Assembly: GCA_019635755.1 (NCBI GenBank)
Contig: JAHBYW010000003.1
Span: forward strand, 124,001 to 188,000
Source: Rhizobiaceae bacterium
Lineage (GTDB): Bacteria; Pseudomonadota; Alphaproteobacteria; Rhizobiales; Rhizobiaceae
DNA length: 64,000 nt
Direction: 5' to 3'
The position numbers and the translations under genes are program-made. Below are positions 8,026 through 17,471 of the stretch, one piece after another (within the stretch, counting starts at the first letter, position 1; every line of letters begins with the position of its first letter). The notes beneath the pieces were generated by a model, which was not told the DNA's origin, did no database searches, and was given only the letters and a program-made list of their open reading frames with translations.

Positions 8026-8564
8026 CCACGCCTGCGACCGAACACCACGCGGTGCAGATCGCTCCGGCCACGGTTCGGCTGGAGCGGCTGCTGCCGGGCC
8101 CGGCAGAGCGCATCTGGTCCTATCTCGTGGACGGCGACTTGCGACGGCAATGGTTCTGCGGCGGCCACACGCTGCCCGGATCCGGCGAAGCGACGATCGT
8201 GTTCCAGCATTCCAACATCACCGACGAACCGACGCCGGAGCCGTATAGCGAGATGGACCGCGGCGGCATCGCCGCGACGGTTCAGGTCGTCGAGTTCGAC
8301 CCGCCGCGCGTCCTGTCGATCACCTGGCCGAATGGCGACCATGACAGCGTCGTGCGCTTCGAGCTCTTCCCGGAGAACGGCAAGGTGCTGCTGGTTGTGA
8401 CGCACCGCCGGCTGAAGGACATGGCCGAGCAGATCGACGTGTCCGGCGGATGGCACGCGCATCTCGACGCCCTGGAGGACGTGCTGGCGGGCAGGAAGCC
8501 CCGCGGCTTCTGGGCCAAGGTGGCGCGCCTCGAAGGCGAATATGCCGCCCGCTTCGGGCTTTGA
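8022..8564 (+). CDS. SRPBCC (AHSA1-like) domain protein
   Basis: A 180-residue protein of the START/Bet v1-like superfamily, AHSA1 branch. Diagnostic stretches are RLERLLPGPAERIWSYLVDGDLRRQWFCGG at the start, FDPPRVLSITWPNG in the middle and GGWHAHLDALEDVLAG at the end. The fold forms a hydrophobic ligand cavity, but the ligand is unknown. It overlaps the ArsR gene (ATGA), so translation is probably coupled and expression follows the ArsR promoter. Confidence 0.88.
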   Translation: MTTPATEHHAVQIAPATVRLERLLPGPAERIWSYLVDGDLRRQWFCGGHTLPGSGEATIVFQHSNITDEPTPEPYSEMDRGGIAATVQVVEFDPPRVLSITWPNGDHDSVVRFELFPENGKVLLVVTHRRLKDMAEQIDVSGGWHAHLDALEDVLAGRKPRGFWAKVARLEGEYAARFGL

Positions 8565-8591
8565 GCCAACGGGATCGCAGAGGACGCGCCG

Positions 8592-9050
8592 ATGACCCCC
8601 ACAGACCTCAGCCTGACGATCAGCACGGCAAGGCCGCCGCACGCGTGCTTCGCCGCGATCAACGACCCCCGCGCCTGGTGGGGCCGAGACATTGCCGGGC
8701 GCACGGATCGGCTGGGTGAGGCGTGGACCTATCGCTACAAGGACCTCCATTTCAGCCGCCAGAAGGTGGTTGAGCTGGTGCCGTTCCGGCGGATCGCCTG
8801 GCTGGTGACCGACGCGACAATGAGCTTCCTGACGGACACGGCGGAGTGGGCCGGGACCACGATCGTTTTCGACCTGGAGCCTGCCGGCACCGGCACGGAC
8901 ATCCGTTTCGCGCATCTGGGGCTGCGGCCCGGGATCGAATGTTTCGACATCTGCTCGAATGCCTGGACCGGACTGATCGGCGGCAGCCTCAAAGGGCTCA
9001 TCGAGGACGGCAGGGGCGATCCCGACAGCGTCGGGAAGCCGGCAGCCTAA
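8592..9050 (+). CDS. SRPBCC domain protein (second copy type)
   Basis: A 152-residue protein again of the AHSA1/SRPBCC type: FAAINDPRAWWGRDIAG, VPFRRIAWLVTDATMSFL, TTIVFDLEPAGTGTDIRFAHLGLRPG and a C-terminal LIGGSLKGLIEDG. It is 27 bases downstream of the first SRPBCC gene and probably the last gene of the ArsR operon. The two SRPBCC proteins are clearly different in sequence, so this is not a recent duplication. Ligand unknown. Confidence 0.85.
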   Translation: MTPTDLSLTISTARPPHACFAAINDPRAWWGRDIAGRTDRLGEAWTYRYKDLHFSRQKVVELVPFRRIAWLVTDATMSFLTDTAEWAGTTIVFDLEPAGTGTDIRFAHLGLRPGIECFDICSNAWTGLIGGSLKGLIEDGRGDPDSVGKPAA

Positions 9051-9118
9051 CGTCGACCCCGCGACGGTCCTGTCTTCCGTTGCTTGCCGGTCCAGACGCC
9101 TTCCGCTAGCAAGCCACG

Positions 9119-10507
9119 ATGGCGGGCTATGTCGACCGATACCAGGCCTGGTTCGATACCAGCGGCACACGCTATGTGCGGCTGGGCGACGTGCTGTGGA
9201 CATCCTACAGCCAGATGATCGTGCCGTTTGCCCCGCCGAGCCAGGCGATCGATCTTGACCGCGCCGGGGAAGCCGAACTCTTCGCACGCCTCCCGGGCCG
9301 GCTGATCCGCTGGACGGGCGGCTTCCGCGGCGACGCCTCACCCTGGTACTCGGTCGTCCGGCGGCGCGTCCTCGATATCGACGACTATGCCTCGAAATCG
9401 GTGCGCAACCGGCTGCGCCGCGCCTTCCAGGGCTGCGACGTGCGCCCGCTCGGCGGCAGCGACGAAAGCGGCGATATCGCGCGGGTGTTCCGCGAAGCCG
9501 ACGCACGCCGCGGCGAAAGCAGCGCGGTGACGGACGCGTCGATGCGCCGGCGCATGGACATGGTGGCCGGCTTCCCGGACATCGTCCGCCATTTCGGCGC
9601 CTATCTCGACGGACGCTTGATCGCGGTCAGCGTCAACTACGTCTTTCCCGGCGAAGGCGCCCTGATGTCCGAGATCAAGCTCGCGGAGGACGCGCGCAAG
9701 TTCAACCGCAGCTACGGGCTGATCCACACGGTTTCCAACGCGCTGCTCGCCGACGCGCCGTATGTCAGCGACGGCTACCGCTCGCTGCTCCACGAGACGT
9801 CGATCCAGGCCATGCTCATCGACAAGCTGCATTTCGACTATGCGTTCTCGACGCTGAACGTCGCCTATCGGGGACCGGCCCGGACCTTCGTCAGCCTCGC
9901 CCGCCCCCTGCGTCCCGTCCTCGCGCGTATCGACCCGCGGGTGGGCGCCCTGCTGCTGCAGGACGAGATCGCGCGGGACAGCCGGGGCCACCTCTACGAA
10001 CTCTTCGAGCACGATGCCGATATCCCAGCCGCCACCGCCGGCGAGGCCGACATCCGCGTCTGGAAACCGACCTTCGGCAATCTGGGCTTCAGGGGGCAGT
10101 TTCTGCGCAACGTCTACTGGACACTGCTGTCGCTCGGTCGGTTCAGAATCTACTATGCGGCCGACGAGGGCGGAAAGATCCTGCACACGTCCTACCTCGT
10201 GCCAAGGATACCCCGTTTTCCATTCATGCGTTTCCGCGATGTCCAGATCGGCCCCTCCTTTACGGATGAGGCTGCCCGGGGCAAGGGAATGTACGCGGCG
10301 GCCCTGCGGCGCATAACCCGCGATGTCCGCCAGGTTGGCGCAATGCCCAAGACGGCACGCATCCTGGCTTTCGTCGCGACGGGGAACCACGCGGTCCTTC
10401 GCCGAATCCGACGATCGGGCTTTCGCAGGATTGGACTGATCGCGAAGAAAGGCCTCCTAAAATCCTACAAGCCGGTTGTAGATTTGGCCGAAACCGATGG
10501 CCAATGA
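9119..10507 (+). CDS. GNAT-fold acyltransferase, two-domain (FemAB-like N-terminus)
   Basis: A 462-residue cytoplasmic protein. The N-terminal part (about 1-280) resembles FemAB/GNAT-like transferases (SVRNRLRRAFQGCDV, YLDGRLIAVSVNYVFPGEGALMSEIKL, LHETSIQAMLIDKLHFDY). The C-terminal part (about 310-450) is a second GNAT-like domain with the acetyl-CoA loop region DEAARGKGMYAAALRRI and FVATGNHAVLRRIRRSGFRRIG. Substrate not identifiable. It overlaps the deacetylase gene by 11 bases, suggesting the two act on the same glycan or amino sugar (inference). The ATG lacks a good ribosome binding site. Confidence 0.65.
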   Translation: MAGYVDRYQAWFDTSGTRYVRLGDVLWTSYSQMIVPFAPPSQAIDLDRAGEAELFARLPGRLIRWTGGFRGDASPWYSVVRRRVLDIDDYASKSVRNRLRRAFQGCDVRPLGGSDESGDIARVFREADARRGESSAVTDASMRRRMDMVAGFPDIVRHFGAYLDGRLIAVSVNYVFPGEGALMSEIKLAEDARKFNRSYGLIHTVSNALLADAPYVSDGYRSLLHETSIQAMLIDKLHFDYAFSTLNVAYRGPARTFVSLARPLRPVLARIDPRVGALLLQDEIARDSRGHLYELFEHDADIPAATAGEADIRVWKPTFGNLGFRGQFLRNVYWTLLSLGRFRIYYAADEGGKILHTSYLVPRIPRFPFMRFRDVQIGPSFTDEAARGKGMYAAALRRITRDVRQVGAMPKTARILAFVATGNHAVLRRIRRSGFRRIGLIAKKGLLKSYKPVVDLAETDGQ

Positions 10508-11273
10508 CCTTCGCCTGACCACCTACCGCCGGCTCGTCGAGACCATCGTCTCGCTGGGCATCCCGACGCTGACGGTGCGCGATTTCATCCGGGCAAAGCC
10601 GGAGGGCGATATGTGCATCCTCCGCCATGACGTCGAATGGGGATGCGGCCGGTCGCTGGCGGTGGCCCGCATCGAAGCGGAGCTGGGCGTCCGCGCGACG
10701 TACTACTTTCACGGGCAACATCGGCCGCGCGTCTTCCTTCCCGGCGAGATCGCCAAATTTGCCGCGCTTGGCCACGAGGTGGGCTACCACCACGAGACGC
10801 TCGACCAGTGCCGGGGCGACTTCGACGCCGCGCGCCGCCTGTTCATCGACAACCTCGCCGCCTTCCGCCGGGCGGGGCTGACCATCGATACGGTCTGCTC
10901 GCACGGCAATCCGCGCGTGCGAAAGGTCGGCTACAAGGTCAACTACGACCTCTTCAAGCGGTACCCCGAGCTGCTGGCGGAACAGGGGCTGCTGGGCGAG
11001 TCCTACATGGAGGGCCGGCCGCCGGAGATGTTCTCGTCCTCGGACACCGGCGCGCGGATCACCGCATTCCGGCTGGCCAAGACCGTCCATATCCCCGGTG
11101 CCTCGGTGCAGGGGCTGATCGACACGCTGGCGGCAGGTCGCGACCGCCGCCTGCATATCCTGACCCATCCAGACTACTGGTCGGACGGCGCGCTGCGAGC
11201 AAACGCGCTGTCGCTCGCGGGGCGCCTGGCGCATCTCGCGACATCGACGCTGAAGCGGCTGAAGCGAATCTAG
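10497..11273 (+). CDS. Polysaccharide deacetylase-like protein
   Basis: A 258-residue protein with a NodB-like fold signature: LRHDVEWGCGRSL (His44-Asp45), ATYYFHGQHRPRVF, LGHEVGYHHETLDQCRGDF, DTVCSHGNPRV and a C-terminal ILTHPDYW. The metal-binding Asp/His/His set appears present, but the first motif is HDVE rather than the usual DDG, as in the carbohydrate-esterase-like branch of small-sugar deacetylases. It is translationally coupled to the acyltransferase gene (11-base overlap). Its stop codon overlaps the convergent stop of the GNAT gene (CTAG at 11270-11273). Confidence 0.75.
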   Translation: MANDLRLTTYRRLVETIVSLGIPTLTVRDFIRAKPEGDMCILRHDVEWGCGRSLAVARIEAELGVRATYYFHGQHRPRVFLPGEIAKFAALGHEVGYHHETLDQCRGDFDAARRLFIDNLAAFRRAGLTIDTVCSHGNPRVRKVGYKVNYDLFKRYPELLAEQGLLGESYMEGRPPEMFSSSDTGARITAFRLAKTVHIPGASVQGLIDTLAAGRDRRLHILTHPDYWSDGALRANALSLAGRLAHLATSTLKRLKRI

Positions 11274-11806
11274 GGCCGGGCCCGCTCGAACAGGATGACC
11301 GGCTTGCCCTGGTAAGCTCCCCGGGCGAACTCGCGAAAGCCGGCCTTCTCGGCGATCCTCAGCGATGCGGGATTGCCGGTGTCGATGAAGCAGGTGACGC
11401 GCGTCGCCGGCTGGTTGGCATCAGCCCAGTCGAGCACGGCGCGGACCGCCTCGGTGGCGATGCCCTTGCCGTGCGCCTCGGGCAGGAAAGCCCAGCCCGT
11501 CTCCATCGTGCCCTGGATGCTGGGTTCGAGATCCCGCATCATGTCATGAAAGCCGGCTTCGCCGATGTGGCGGCCTGACTGCCTGTCATAGGCGGCGAAC
11601 GAGCCGAAGCCGAGGAAAGCCCACATGCCGGGGTGACGCAGGAAGCGTGTCCAAGACTGCTCGCGCGTGAAGGGCTGCCCGCCGATGAACCGGGTGACGA
11701 CGGGATCCGACCAGAGCCGGACGTAGTCGTCGAAATCCGCGCGCCCGTAAGGTCTCAGCAGGAGTCGCGGCGTCTCGATGACACGCGACGGATCGACATC
11801 GGGCAT
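11270..11806 (-). CDS. GNAT N-acetyltransferase (RimJ/RimL type)
   Basis: A 178-residue acetyltransferase: RVIETPRLLLRPYGRADFDDYVRLWSDPVV at the start, FGSFAAYDRQSGRHIGEAGFHD, the acetyl-CoA loop EAHGKGIATEAVRAVLDWAD, and ASLRIAEKAGFREFARG near the end. It probably acetylates an amino group on a protein or small molecule; substrate unknown. It sits one base downstream of coaBC on the same strand and may be cotranscribed. Confidence 0.88.
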   Translation of the reverse strand: MPDVDPSRVIETPRLLLRPYGRADFDDYVRLWSDPVVTRFIGGQPFTREQSWTRFLRHPGMWAFLGFGSFAAYDRQSGRHIGEAGFHDMMRDLEPSIQGTMETGWAFLPEAHGKGIATEAVRAVLDWADANQPATRVTCFIDTGNPASLRIAEKAGFREFARGAYQGKPVILFERARP

Positions 11807-11807
11807 G

Positions 11808-13025
11808 TCAGAGCCGGGCCGGGAGAAGCCGCTCCGCCACCAGCGCGGCCAGCCGGGCGGCGGTTTCGTCCTTGCTCAGGTCCGGCCATTCCTCGACGCC
11901 TTCCCCGGAGACGATGCGGACGCGGTTCCTGTCGCCGCCCATGACGCCGCCTTCGGGCGACACGTCGTTGGCGACGATGATGTCGGCGCCCTTCCTGTCG
12001 AGCTTGAGCGCTGCGTTCTCCAGAAGGTTCTGGGTTTCGGCGGCGAAGCCGATGACCAGCCGGGGGCGCATCCTGTGGTGCCCGACGCCGGCAAGGATGT
12101 CGGGATTCTCGACCATCGCGAGCGAGGGCGGGCCTTTGCCCGCGACCTTCTTGATCTTCTCGCCGGCCGCGTCGGCGGTGCGCCAGTCCGCGACGGCCGC
12201 GACGAAGATTGCGGCGTCGGCCGGCAGCAATTGCTCGACCGCGGCCTGCATCTGCCGGGCCGACTCGACATGGATGGCGGTGACGCCGACCGGATCGGGG
12301 ATCGAGACCGGGCCGGAGACGAGGCGGACGTCTGCGCCCAGCCTCGCCAGCGCCGCGGCGATGGCATGGCCCTGCTTGCCCGACGAGCGATTGGCGATGT
12401 AGCGCACCGGGTCGATCGGCTCGTGCGTCGGCCCCGACGTGACGATGATCCGGCGGCCCGCAAGCGGCTTCGGGGCGCCGTCAAGCTGCGCCTCGATCGC
12501 CGCGACGATCTCAAGCGGCTCGGCCATGCGTCCCTCGCCTGCCTCGCCGCTCTCCGCCATCTCGCCCCTCGCCGGGCCGACGAAGCGGACCCCGTCGGCT
12601 TCCAGCGTCGTGCGGTTGCGACACGTCGCCGGGTGCGACCACATGCGCGGGTTCATCGCCGGGGCCATCAGCACCGGCTTGTCGGTGGCCAGCAGCACCG
12701 CTGACGCCAGATCGTCGGCGAGCCCGTTGGCGAGCTTCGCCATCAGGTCCGCCGTGGCGGGCGCGACAACGACGAGGTCCGCCTCGCGCGACAGGCGGAT
12801 ATGGCCGATGTCATGCTCGTCGGCACGGTCGAACAGGTCGGAGAAGACGCGGTCGGCCGAGAGCGCGCCGACGGCCAGCGGCGTGACGAATTCCTGCGCG
12901 GCCTTCGTCATGACCACCCGCACCGAGGCACCGCGCTCGCGCAGGCGGCGGATCAGGTCGAGCGACTTGTAGGCCGCGATGCCGCCGGCGATGACAAGCA
13001 GGATGCGCTTGGACGAAAGGATCAT
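11808..13025 (-). CDS. coaBC: Bifunctional phosphopantothenoylcysteine decarboxylase / phosphopantothenate-cysteine ligase
   Basis: A 405-residue enzyme of coenzyme A synthesis. It ligates cysteine to 4'-phosphopantothenate using CTP, then decarboxylates the product to 4'-phosphopantetheine. The N-terminal flavin-dependent CoaC domain has IAGGIAAYKSLDL, DIGHI with His75 at the family's catalytic position, and PAMNPRMW. The C-terminal CoaB domain has VTSGPTHEPIDPVRYIANRSSGKQG (shown in two parts of the conserved nucleotide-binding region), the Lys-rich loop KIKKVAG and IVANDVS. The ATG at 13025 gives the normal length; the frame is open a little further upstream. It follows ubiB by 47 bases. 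Confidence 0.95.
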   Translation of the reverse strand: MILSSKRILLVIAGGIAAYKSLDLIRRLRERGASVRVVMTKAAQEFVTPLAVGALSADRVFSDLFDRADEHDIGHIRLSREADLVVVAPATADLMAKLANGLADDLASAVLLATDKPVLMAPAMNPRMWSHPATCRNRTTLEADGVRFVGPARGEMAESGEAGEGRMAEPLEIVAAIEAQLDGAPKPLAGRRIIVTSGPTHEPIDPVRYIANRSSGKQGHAIAAALARLGADVRLVSGPVSIPDPVGVTAIHVESARQMQAAVEQLLPADAAIFVAAVADWRTADAAGEKIKKVAGKGPPSLAMVENPDILAGVGHHRMRPRLVIGFAAETQNLLENAALKLDRKGADIIVANDVSPEGGVMGGDRNRVRIVSGEGVEEWPDLSKDETAARLAALVAERLLPARL

Positions 13026-13072
13026 GTGCCTCTGAGATGCTCCTGCATCGGCTGGGGCGGTTCCGACGGCCC

Positions 13073-14650
13073 CTAAGGGTGCCACGCGATCCAGACGAGC
13101 GTCAACGCGATGACCCACAGCGCCACCCGGCCCCAGCGCGACGCACGGGCTTCGGCGCGGCCGATCGCGCGCGCTGTCTCAGCGTCGAACCGCACGCCGT
13201 TCTCGGCCATCGCATCGATCTCGCGCGACAGGCGCTCGGTCCGGGCGGCAAGGTCAGGCGCCTGCCGCGCAAGCGAGACCAGTGCCGACACGCCGTCGCG
13301 CACATCCTCCACCATCCCGCGGGGACCAAGGTTCTCGCGGATCCAGCGGGCGACGACAGGCTCGGCGGTCTTCCACATGTTGAAATGCGGATCGAGCGTC
13401 CGCGCGACGCCTTCCACCACCACCATCGTCTTCTGCAGCAGCACGAGTTCCGGCCGGGTCGCCATGTCGAAGAGTTCGGTGACCTCGAAGAGCAGGGTCA
13501 GCAGCTTCGCCATCGAGATCGTCTCGGCCGGCTGGCCGTGGATCGGCTCGCCGATGGCGCGGATCGCCTGCGCGAAGGACGCCACATCATGGACGCGCGG
13601 CACGTAGCCCGCCTCGAAATGGACCACCGCGACCCGATGGTAGTCGCGGGTGATGAAGCCGTAGAGGATCTCCGCCAGGAAACGGCGCTCCTTCTTGCCG
13701 AGGCGGCCGGAGATGCCGAGGTCCACGGCGACGATGGTGCCGTCGGCCTCGACGAAGAGGTTGCCGGGATGCATGTCGGCGTGGAAGAAGCCGTCGCGCA
13801 GCGTGTGACGCAGGAAGGACTGGACGAGGTTGGCGGCGATCGCCGGCAGGTCGTGGCCTGCTGCCGCCAGCCCGGCGACGTCGTTCATCTTGACGCCGTC
13901 GATCCATTCCATCGTCAGAACGTCGCGGCCCGTGCGCTCCCAGTCGACGGCCGGAACGCGGAAGCCGGGATCGTCGCGCGTATTCTCGCCGATCTCCGAC
14001 AGCGCGGCGGCCTCGAGGCGCAGATCCATCTCGATCCGCGTCGTCTGGGCCAGCGTCCGGGTCACCTCCACCGGCCGGAGCCGGCGCGTGGAGGGAACGA
14101 AACGCTCCTGAAGGCGGGCGGCGAGGAAGTAGCTTTCCAGGTCCCGCATGAACTGCCGGCGCACGCCGGGGCGAATGACCTTCACGGCCACGCGGCGCAG
14201 GTCATGCCCCGTTCGCACGTCGGCCGGATGCACCTGCGCGATGGAGGCCGCGGCAACCGGCTCGCCGAAGCTGGCGAAGAGATCGCCGACCGTGCGGCCG
14301 AGCGACGCCTCGATCTCCGCCACCGCCTGCGGCGTCGGAAACGTCTCCATGCGGTCCTGCAGCTTGGCGAGATCGAGGGCGATCTCGTTGCCGACGACGT
14401 CGGGCCGGGTCGCGAGGAACTGTCCGAGCTTCACGTAGGAGGGTCCGAGCCGCGTCGCGGCGTGCGCCATCCGCTGGGTCCGCTCACGGCCGCGCGCGCC
14501 GCGCCGGGCCAGCAGCCTGGCCACCCGCCAGCCGAAGCGCGGCAGGCCGGAGAGCTGGTCGCCCGGGATCGAGGCGACGACGCCCTCGCGCACCATGATC
14601 CAGCCCGCCCGGGCCAGCCGTAAATATGCGCCGGGCGTGCTCATGCGCAA
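13073..14650 (-). CDS. ubiB: ABC1-family kinase-like ubiquinone biosynthesis protein
   Basis: A 525-residue membrane-associated atypical kinase/ATPase needed for ubiquinone synthesis. The signature KxGQ motif is YVKLGQ (74-77) and the Ala-rich loop is PVAAASIAQVH (131-141). Catalytic-loop and metal motifs are FHADMHPGNLF and VDLGISGRLG. A C-terminal hydrophobic segment (VALWVIALTLVWIAW) anchors it to the membrane. It lies seven bases after ubiE, the standard alphaproteobacterial order. Confidence 0.95.
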   Translation of the reverse strand: MRMSTPGAYLRLARAGWIMVREGVVASIPGDQLSGLPRFGWRVARLLARRGARGRERTQRMAHAATRLGPSYVKLGQFLATRPDVVGNEIALDLAKLQDRMETFPTPQAVAEIEASLGRTVGDLFASFGEPVAAASIAQVHPADVRTGHDLRRVAVKVIRPGVRRQFMRDLESYFLAARLQERFVPSTRRLRPVEVTRTLAQTTRIEMDLRLEAAALSEIGENTRDDPGFRVPAVDWERTGRDVLTMEWIDGVKMNDVAGLAAAGHDLPAIAANLVQSFLRHTLRDGFFHADMHPGNLFVEADGTIVAVDLGISGRLGKKERRFLAEILYGFITRDYHRVAVVHFEAGYVPRVHDVASFAQAIRAIGEPIHGQPAETISMAKLLTLLFEVTELFDMATRPELVLLQKTMVVVEGVARTLDPHFNMWKTAEPVVARWIRENLGPRGMVEDVRDGVSALVSLARQAPDLAARTERLSREIDAMAENGVRFDAETARAIGRAEARASRWGRVALWVIALTLVWIAWHP

Positions 14651-14657
14651 CGACCCG

Positions 14658-15434
14658 TCAAAGCTTCCAACCCGAATGGAGCGCGGCGATGCCGCCCGAA
14701 TAGTTGCGGAAGCTGACCCGATCGAAGCCGGCCCGCGCGATCATCGCGGCAAAGTCCTTCTGGTTGGGGAACTTCCGGATCGACTCGACAAGGTAGGCGT
14801 AGGGCTCGCCGTCGCCGGCGACGACCTTGCCGATCTGCGGGATGGCGTTGAACGACCATGCCTCATAGGCACGGTCCAGCAGCGGCATGTCGACCTCGGA
14901 GAATTCCAGGCACAGAAAGCGCCCGCCCGGCTTCAGCACGCGGAACGCCTCTGCCAGCGCCGTGTCGATGTGGGGCACGTTGCGGATGCCGAAGGCGATC
15001 GTGTAGGCGTCGAAGGTCTCGTCGGCGAAGGGCAGCGCCTCGGCGTTGGCCTCGACGAAATCGACATTGTCGGCCAGGCCGCGCTTGGCGGCCCGATCTC
15101 GGCCGACGCCCAGCATCGAGCCGTTGATGTCGAGGACGACGGCGCTGGCGTTGCCGGCGGACGCGTCGACGATGCGGAAGGCGATGTCGCCGGTGCCGCC
15201 CGCCACGTCGAGCACGGTCCAGCCGGGCCGCTTCGGCGGGTTGAGCCAGGCGACCATCGCGTCCTTCCACAGGCGATGCAGCCCGCCCGACATGAGGTCG
15301 TTCATCAGGTCGTACCGTTCGGCGACGCGATGGAACACGGCGTTGACCATGTCCTGCTTCTCGCCTTCACCGACGCTGCGGAAACCGAAGGAGGTCTCCA
15401 TGCCGCCAGCGGCCGTGGTGCGTTGTTCTGACAT
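14658..15434 (-). CDS. ubiE: Demethylmenaquinone/2-polyprenyl-6-methoxybenzoquinol methyltransferase
   Basis: A 258-residue SAM-dependent C-methyltransferase of ubiquinone synthesis. Conserved elements are [25 protein letters not shown] (spanning the two UbiE signature stretches), [12 protein letters not shown] (SAM-binding, about 75-85), FGIRNVPHI and [14 protein letters not shown]. It heads the ubiE-ubiB-coaBC run and diverges from add, with 109 bases between them. Confidence 0.96.
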   Translation of the reverse strand: MSEQRTTAAGGMETSFGFRSVGEGEKQDMVNAVFHRVAERYDLMNDLMSGGLHRLWKDAMVAWLNPPKRPGWTVLDVAGGTGDIAFRIVDASAGNASAVVLDINGSMLGVGRDRAAKRGLADNVDFVEANAEALPFADETFDAYTIAFGIRNVPHIDTALAEAFRVLKPGGRFLCLEFSEVDMPLLDRAYEAWSFNAIPQIGKVVAGDGEPYAYLVESIRKFPNQKDFAAMIARAGFDRVSFRNYSGGIAALHSGWKL

Positions 15435-15497
15435 TTATGTGTCCGCTCGAAACCGGCCGGACCATAGCCGATCGAGTCCCACGACGCTATTCTTGGG

Positions 15498-15543
15498 GGC
15501 GCGGTGAACAGCCGCGCCAAATTCGTGGTAAACTGGGTCCAGA
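15498..15543 (+). promoter_or_regulatory. Hairpin and candidate -10 upstream of add
   Basis: A perfect seven-base-pair dyad, GGCGCGG (15498-15504) and CCGCGCC (15512-15518), is followed by TAAACT (15529-15534), a fair -10. The add ATG lies nine bases after it and has no ribosome binding site. An in-frame stop sits just upstream of that ATG, so an earlier start is excluded. The message may start very near the ATG. No convincing -35 is visible. Confidence 0.3.
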
Positions 15544-16518
15544 ATGCTGCCGAAGGCCGAACTCCATTGTCACATCGAAGGCGCCGCGGCGCCTGACCTT
15601 GTGGTGCGCCAGGCGGCGAAATACGGCGCCGACACGACGCCCTACATCCGGGACGGCTCCTTCGTCTGGCACGATTTCACGAGCTTCCTCGCGGCCTACG
15701 ACTTCGCGGCAAACCTGTTCAGGACCGAGGAGGATTTCGCGCGGCTGGCGGAACACTACCTGACCAGCCTGGCGCGGGATGGCGCGATCTATTCGGAGGT
15801 GTTCACGTCGCCCGACCACGCGGAGAAATCCGGCCTGTCGCCGCGCGCCTATACCGACGCGCTGGGCGAAGGCATCGAACGCGCGAGGGCCAAGACGGGT
15901 ATCGAGGGCCGCATGATCGTCACCGGCGTCCGGCACTTTGGCGTCGAGTCCGTCGAGGCGGCGGCGCGCTTCGCCGCAAAGTGCGGGCATCCGCTGGTAA
16001 CCGGCTTCGGCATGGCCGGCGAGGAGCGCTTCGGCGATGTCGAGGACTATGTGCGTGCGTTCGAGATCGCGCGCGAGGCGGGCCTCGGCATCACCGTGCA
16101 TGCCGGCGAGCTGGCCGGCTGGGAAAGCGTCCGCGACGCGCTCGACCATGTCCGCCCCTCGCGGATCGGCCACGGCGTCAGGGCGATCGAGAACCCCGAT
16201 CTCGTCAGCCGCATCGCTGAGGAAGGCGTGGTGCTCGAGTGCTGCCCGGTGTCGAACATCGAGCTGAAGGTCTTCGACGGTTTCGCCGAACACCCCTTCC
16301 CCAGGCTGAGAGATGCCGGCTGCAAGGTCACCCTCAACTCCGACGACCCGCCCTATTTCTGGACGACGCTGAAACGCGAATACGACGTGGCGCGGGAGCA
16401 TTTCGGCATGGACGAGCGGGCACTGCTGGCGACGACGCGGACCGCGATCGAGGCCGCGTTCGTGGACAAGAAGACGAAGACGGCGCTGCTGGCGAAAGTG
16501 GGATCGCCGGCGCGCTGA
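15544..16518 (+). CDS. add: Adenosine deaminase
   Basis: A 324-residue zinc enzyme converting adenosine to inosine. All motifs are present: HCHIEGA (zinc His8 and His10), TVHAGEL with the catalytic His-Ala-Gly-Glu at 186-189, IGHGVR (about 209) and NSDDPP with zinc Asp near 267. Only short frames precede it because a stop lies five codons upstream of the ATG. With upp downstream and the phosphorylases and cytidine deaminase nearby, it forms part of a purine/pyrimidine nucleoside salvage region. Confidence 0.94.
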   Translation: MLPKAELHCHIEGAAAPDLVVRQAAKYGADTTPYIRDGSFVWHDFTSFLAAYDFAANLFRTEEDFARLAEHYLTSLARDGAIYSEVFTSPDHAEKSGLSPRAYTDALGEGIERARAKTGIEGRMIVTGVRHFGVESVEAAARFAAKCGHPLVTGFGMAGEERFGDVEDYVRAFEIAREAGLGITVHAGELAGWESVRDALDHVRPSRIGHGVRAIENPDLVSRIAEEGVVLECCPVSNIELKVFDGFAEHPFPRLRDAGCKVTLNSDDPPYFWTTLKREYDVAREHFGMDERALLATTRTAIEAAFVDKKTKTALLAKVGSPAR

Positions 16519-16539
16519 GGACCTCTCCCGCGCTCCGAC

Positions 16540-16622
16540 GGGGTGAGGGAAGCCAGTCCGGCGAGACCGACAGGACGTGCGCTCGCGCCAGCGGCGACAC
16601 GGACGAGACGGCCCCTCACCCC
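16540..16622. repeat. Intergenic inverted repeat between add and upp
   Basis: GGGGTGAGGG (16540-16549) and CCCTCACCCC (16613-16622) are perfect ten-base inverted arms around a 63-base centre. The composition resembles the palindromic intergenic repeats common in rhizobial genomes. I cannot confirm other copies from this window. Confidence 0.4.
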
Positions 16623-16729
16623 TCAGAAGCCCTCTCGGACTCCAAACCTGTGGCTGCCGGCCCACAAGAGGTTTCGCACGCCGCGCCCGGTCGTTAAGGT
16701 CGGGAACCTGCCAGCCGAGGAGCGTTGCC

Positions 16730-17359
16730 ATGAAGGGCGTCACCGTCGTCGACCATCCGCTTGTCCAGCACAAGCTGACGATCATGCGCAACAAGGAGAC
16801 GTCGACGGCGAGCTTCCGGCGCCTGCTGCGCGAGATCTCGCTGCTGCTCGGCTACGAGGTGACGCGCAACCTGGAGCTGACCACGGTGAGGATCGAGACG
16901 CCGCTCGAGCCGATGGACGCGCCGATCCTGGAGGGCAAGAAGCTGGTGTTCGCCTCCGTGCTGCGGGCCGGCAACGGCCTGCTCGAAGGGCTGCTCGATC
17001 TCGTACCAGCGGCGCGCGTCGCCCATATCGGCCTCTACCGCGACCACGACACGCTGGAGGCGGTCGAGTATTTCTTCAAGGCGCCCAGCGACCTGGCAGA
17101 CCGCCTGGTGATCGTCGTCGACCCGATGCTGGCGACCGCGAACTCGGCGATCGCGGCGATCGACAAGCTGAAGGGACGCGGCGCGACCAATCTGCGCTAT
17201 CTGTGCCTGCTGGCCGCGCCGGAAGGCATCGAGCGCTTCACCAAGGCGCATCCCGACGTGCCCGTGTTCACCGCCTCGATCGACCGGCAGCTGAACGAGA
17301 AGGGCTACATCATGCCCGGCCTGGGCGACGCCGGCGACCGCATGTACGGAACGAAGTAG
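16730..17359 (+). CDS. upp: Uracil phosphoribosyltransferase
   Basis: A 209-residue enzyme making UMP from uracil and PRPP. Diagnostic stretches are [31 protein letters not shown] (N-terminal signature), [34 protein letters not shown], the PRPP-binding region [14 protein letters not shown] and a C-terminal [23 protein letters not shown] precedes the ATG at 16730. The frame is open further upstream, but that extension runs into the repeat and is not coding. Confidence 0.95.
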   Translation: MKGVTVVDHPLVQHKLTIMRNKETSTASFRRLLREISLLLGYEVTRNLELTTVRIETPLEPMDAPILEGKKLVFASVLRAGNGLLEGLLDLVPAARVAHIGLYRDHDTLEAVEYFFKAPSDLADRLVIVVDPMLATANSAIAAIDKLKGRGATNLRYLCLLAAPEGIERFTKAHPDVPVFTASIDRQLNEKGYIMPGLGDAGDRMYGTK

Positions 17360-17471
17360 CGCGTTTACCGCCGGTTAACCGCCCCATCGGGTTTGCCAGC
17401 CCGGACAGGGACCGTTAAGCGCGCGGGCACGGAAAGGCGCTAGGGTCCGTGCCGATTTCCCAGGCAGACCC

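Noticed and set aside
7941-9506. A 521-codon minus-strand open frame
   Set aside because: Antisense to two SRPBCC genes and the start of the acyltransferase gene; arginine-rich and without a domain.
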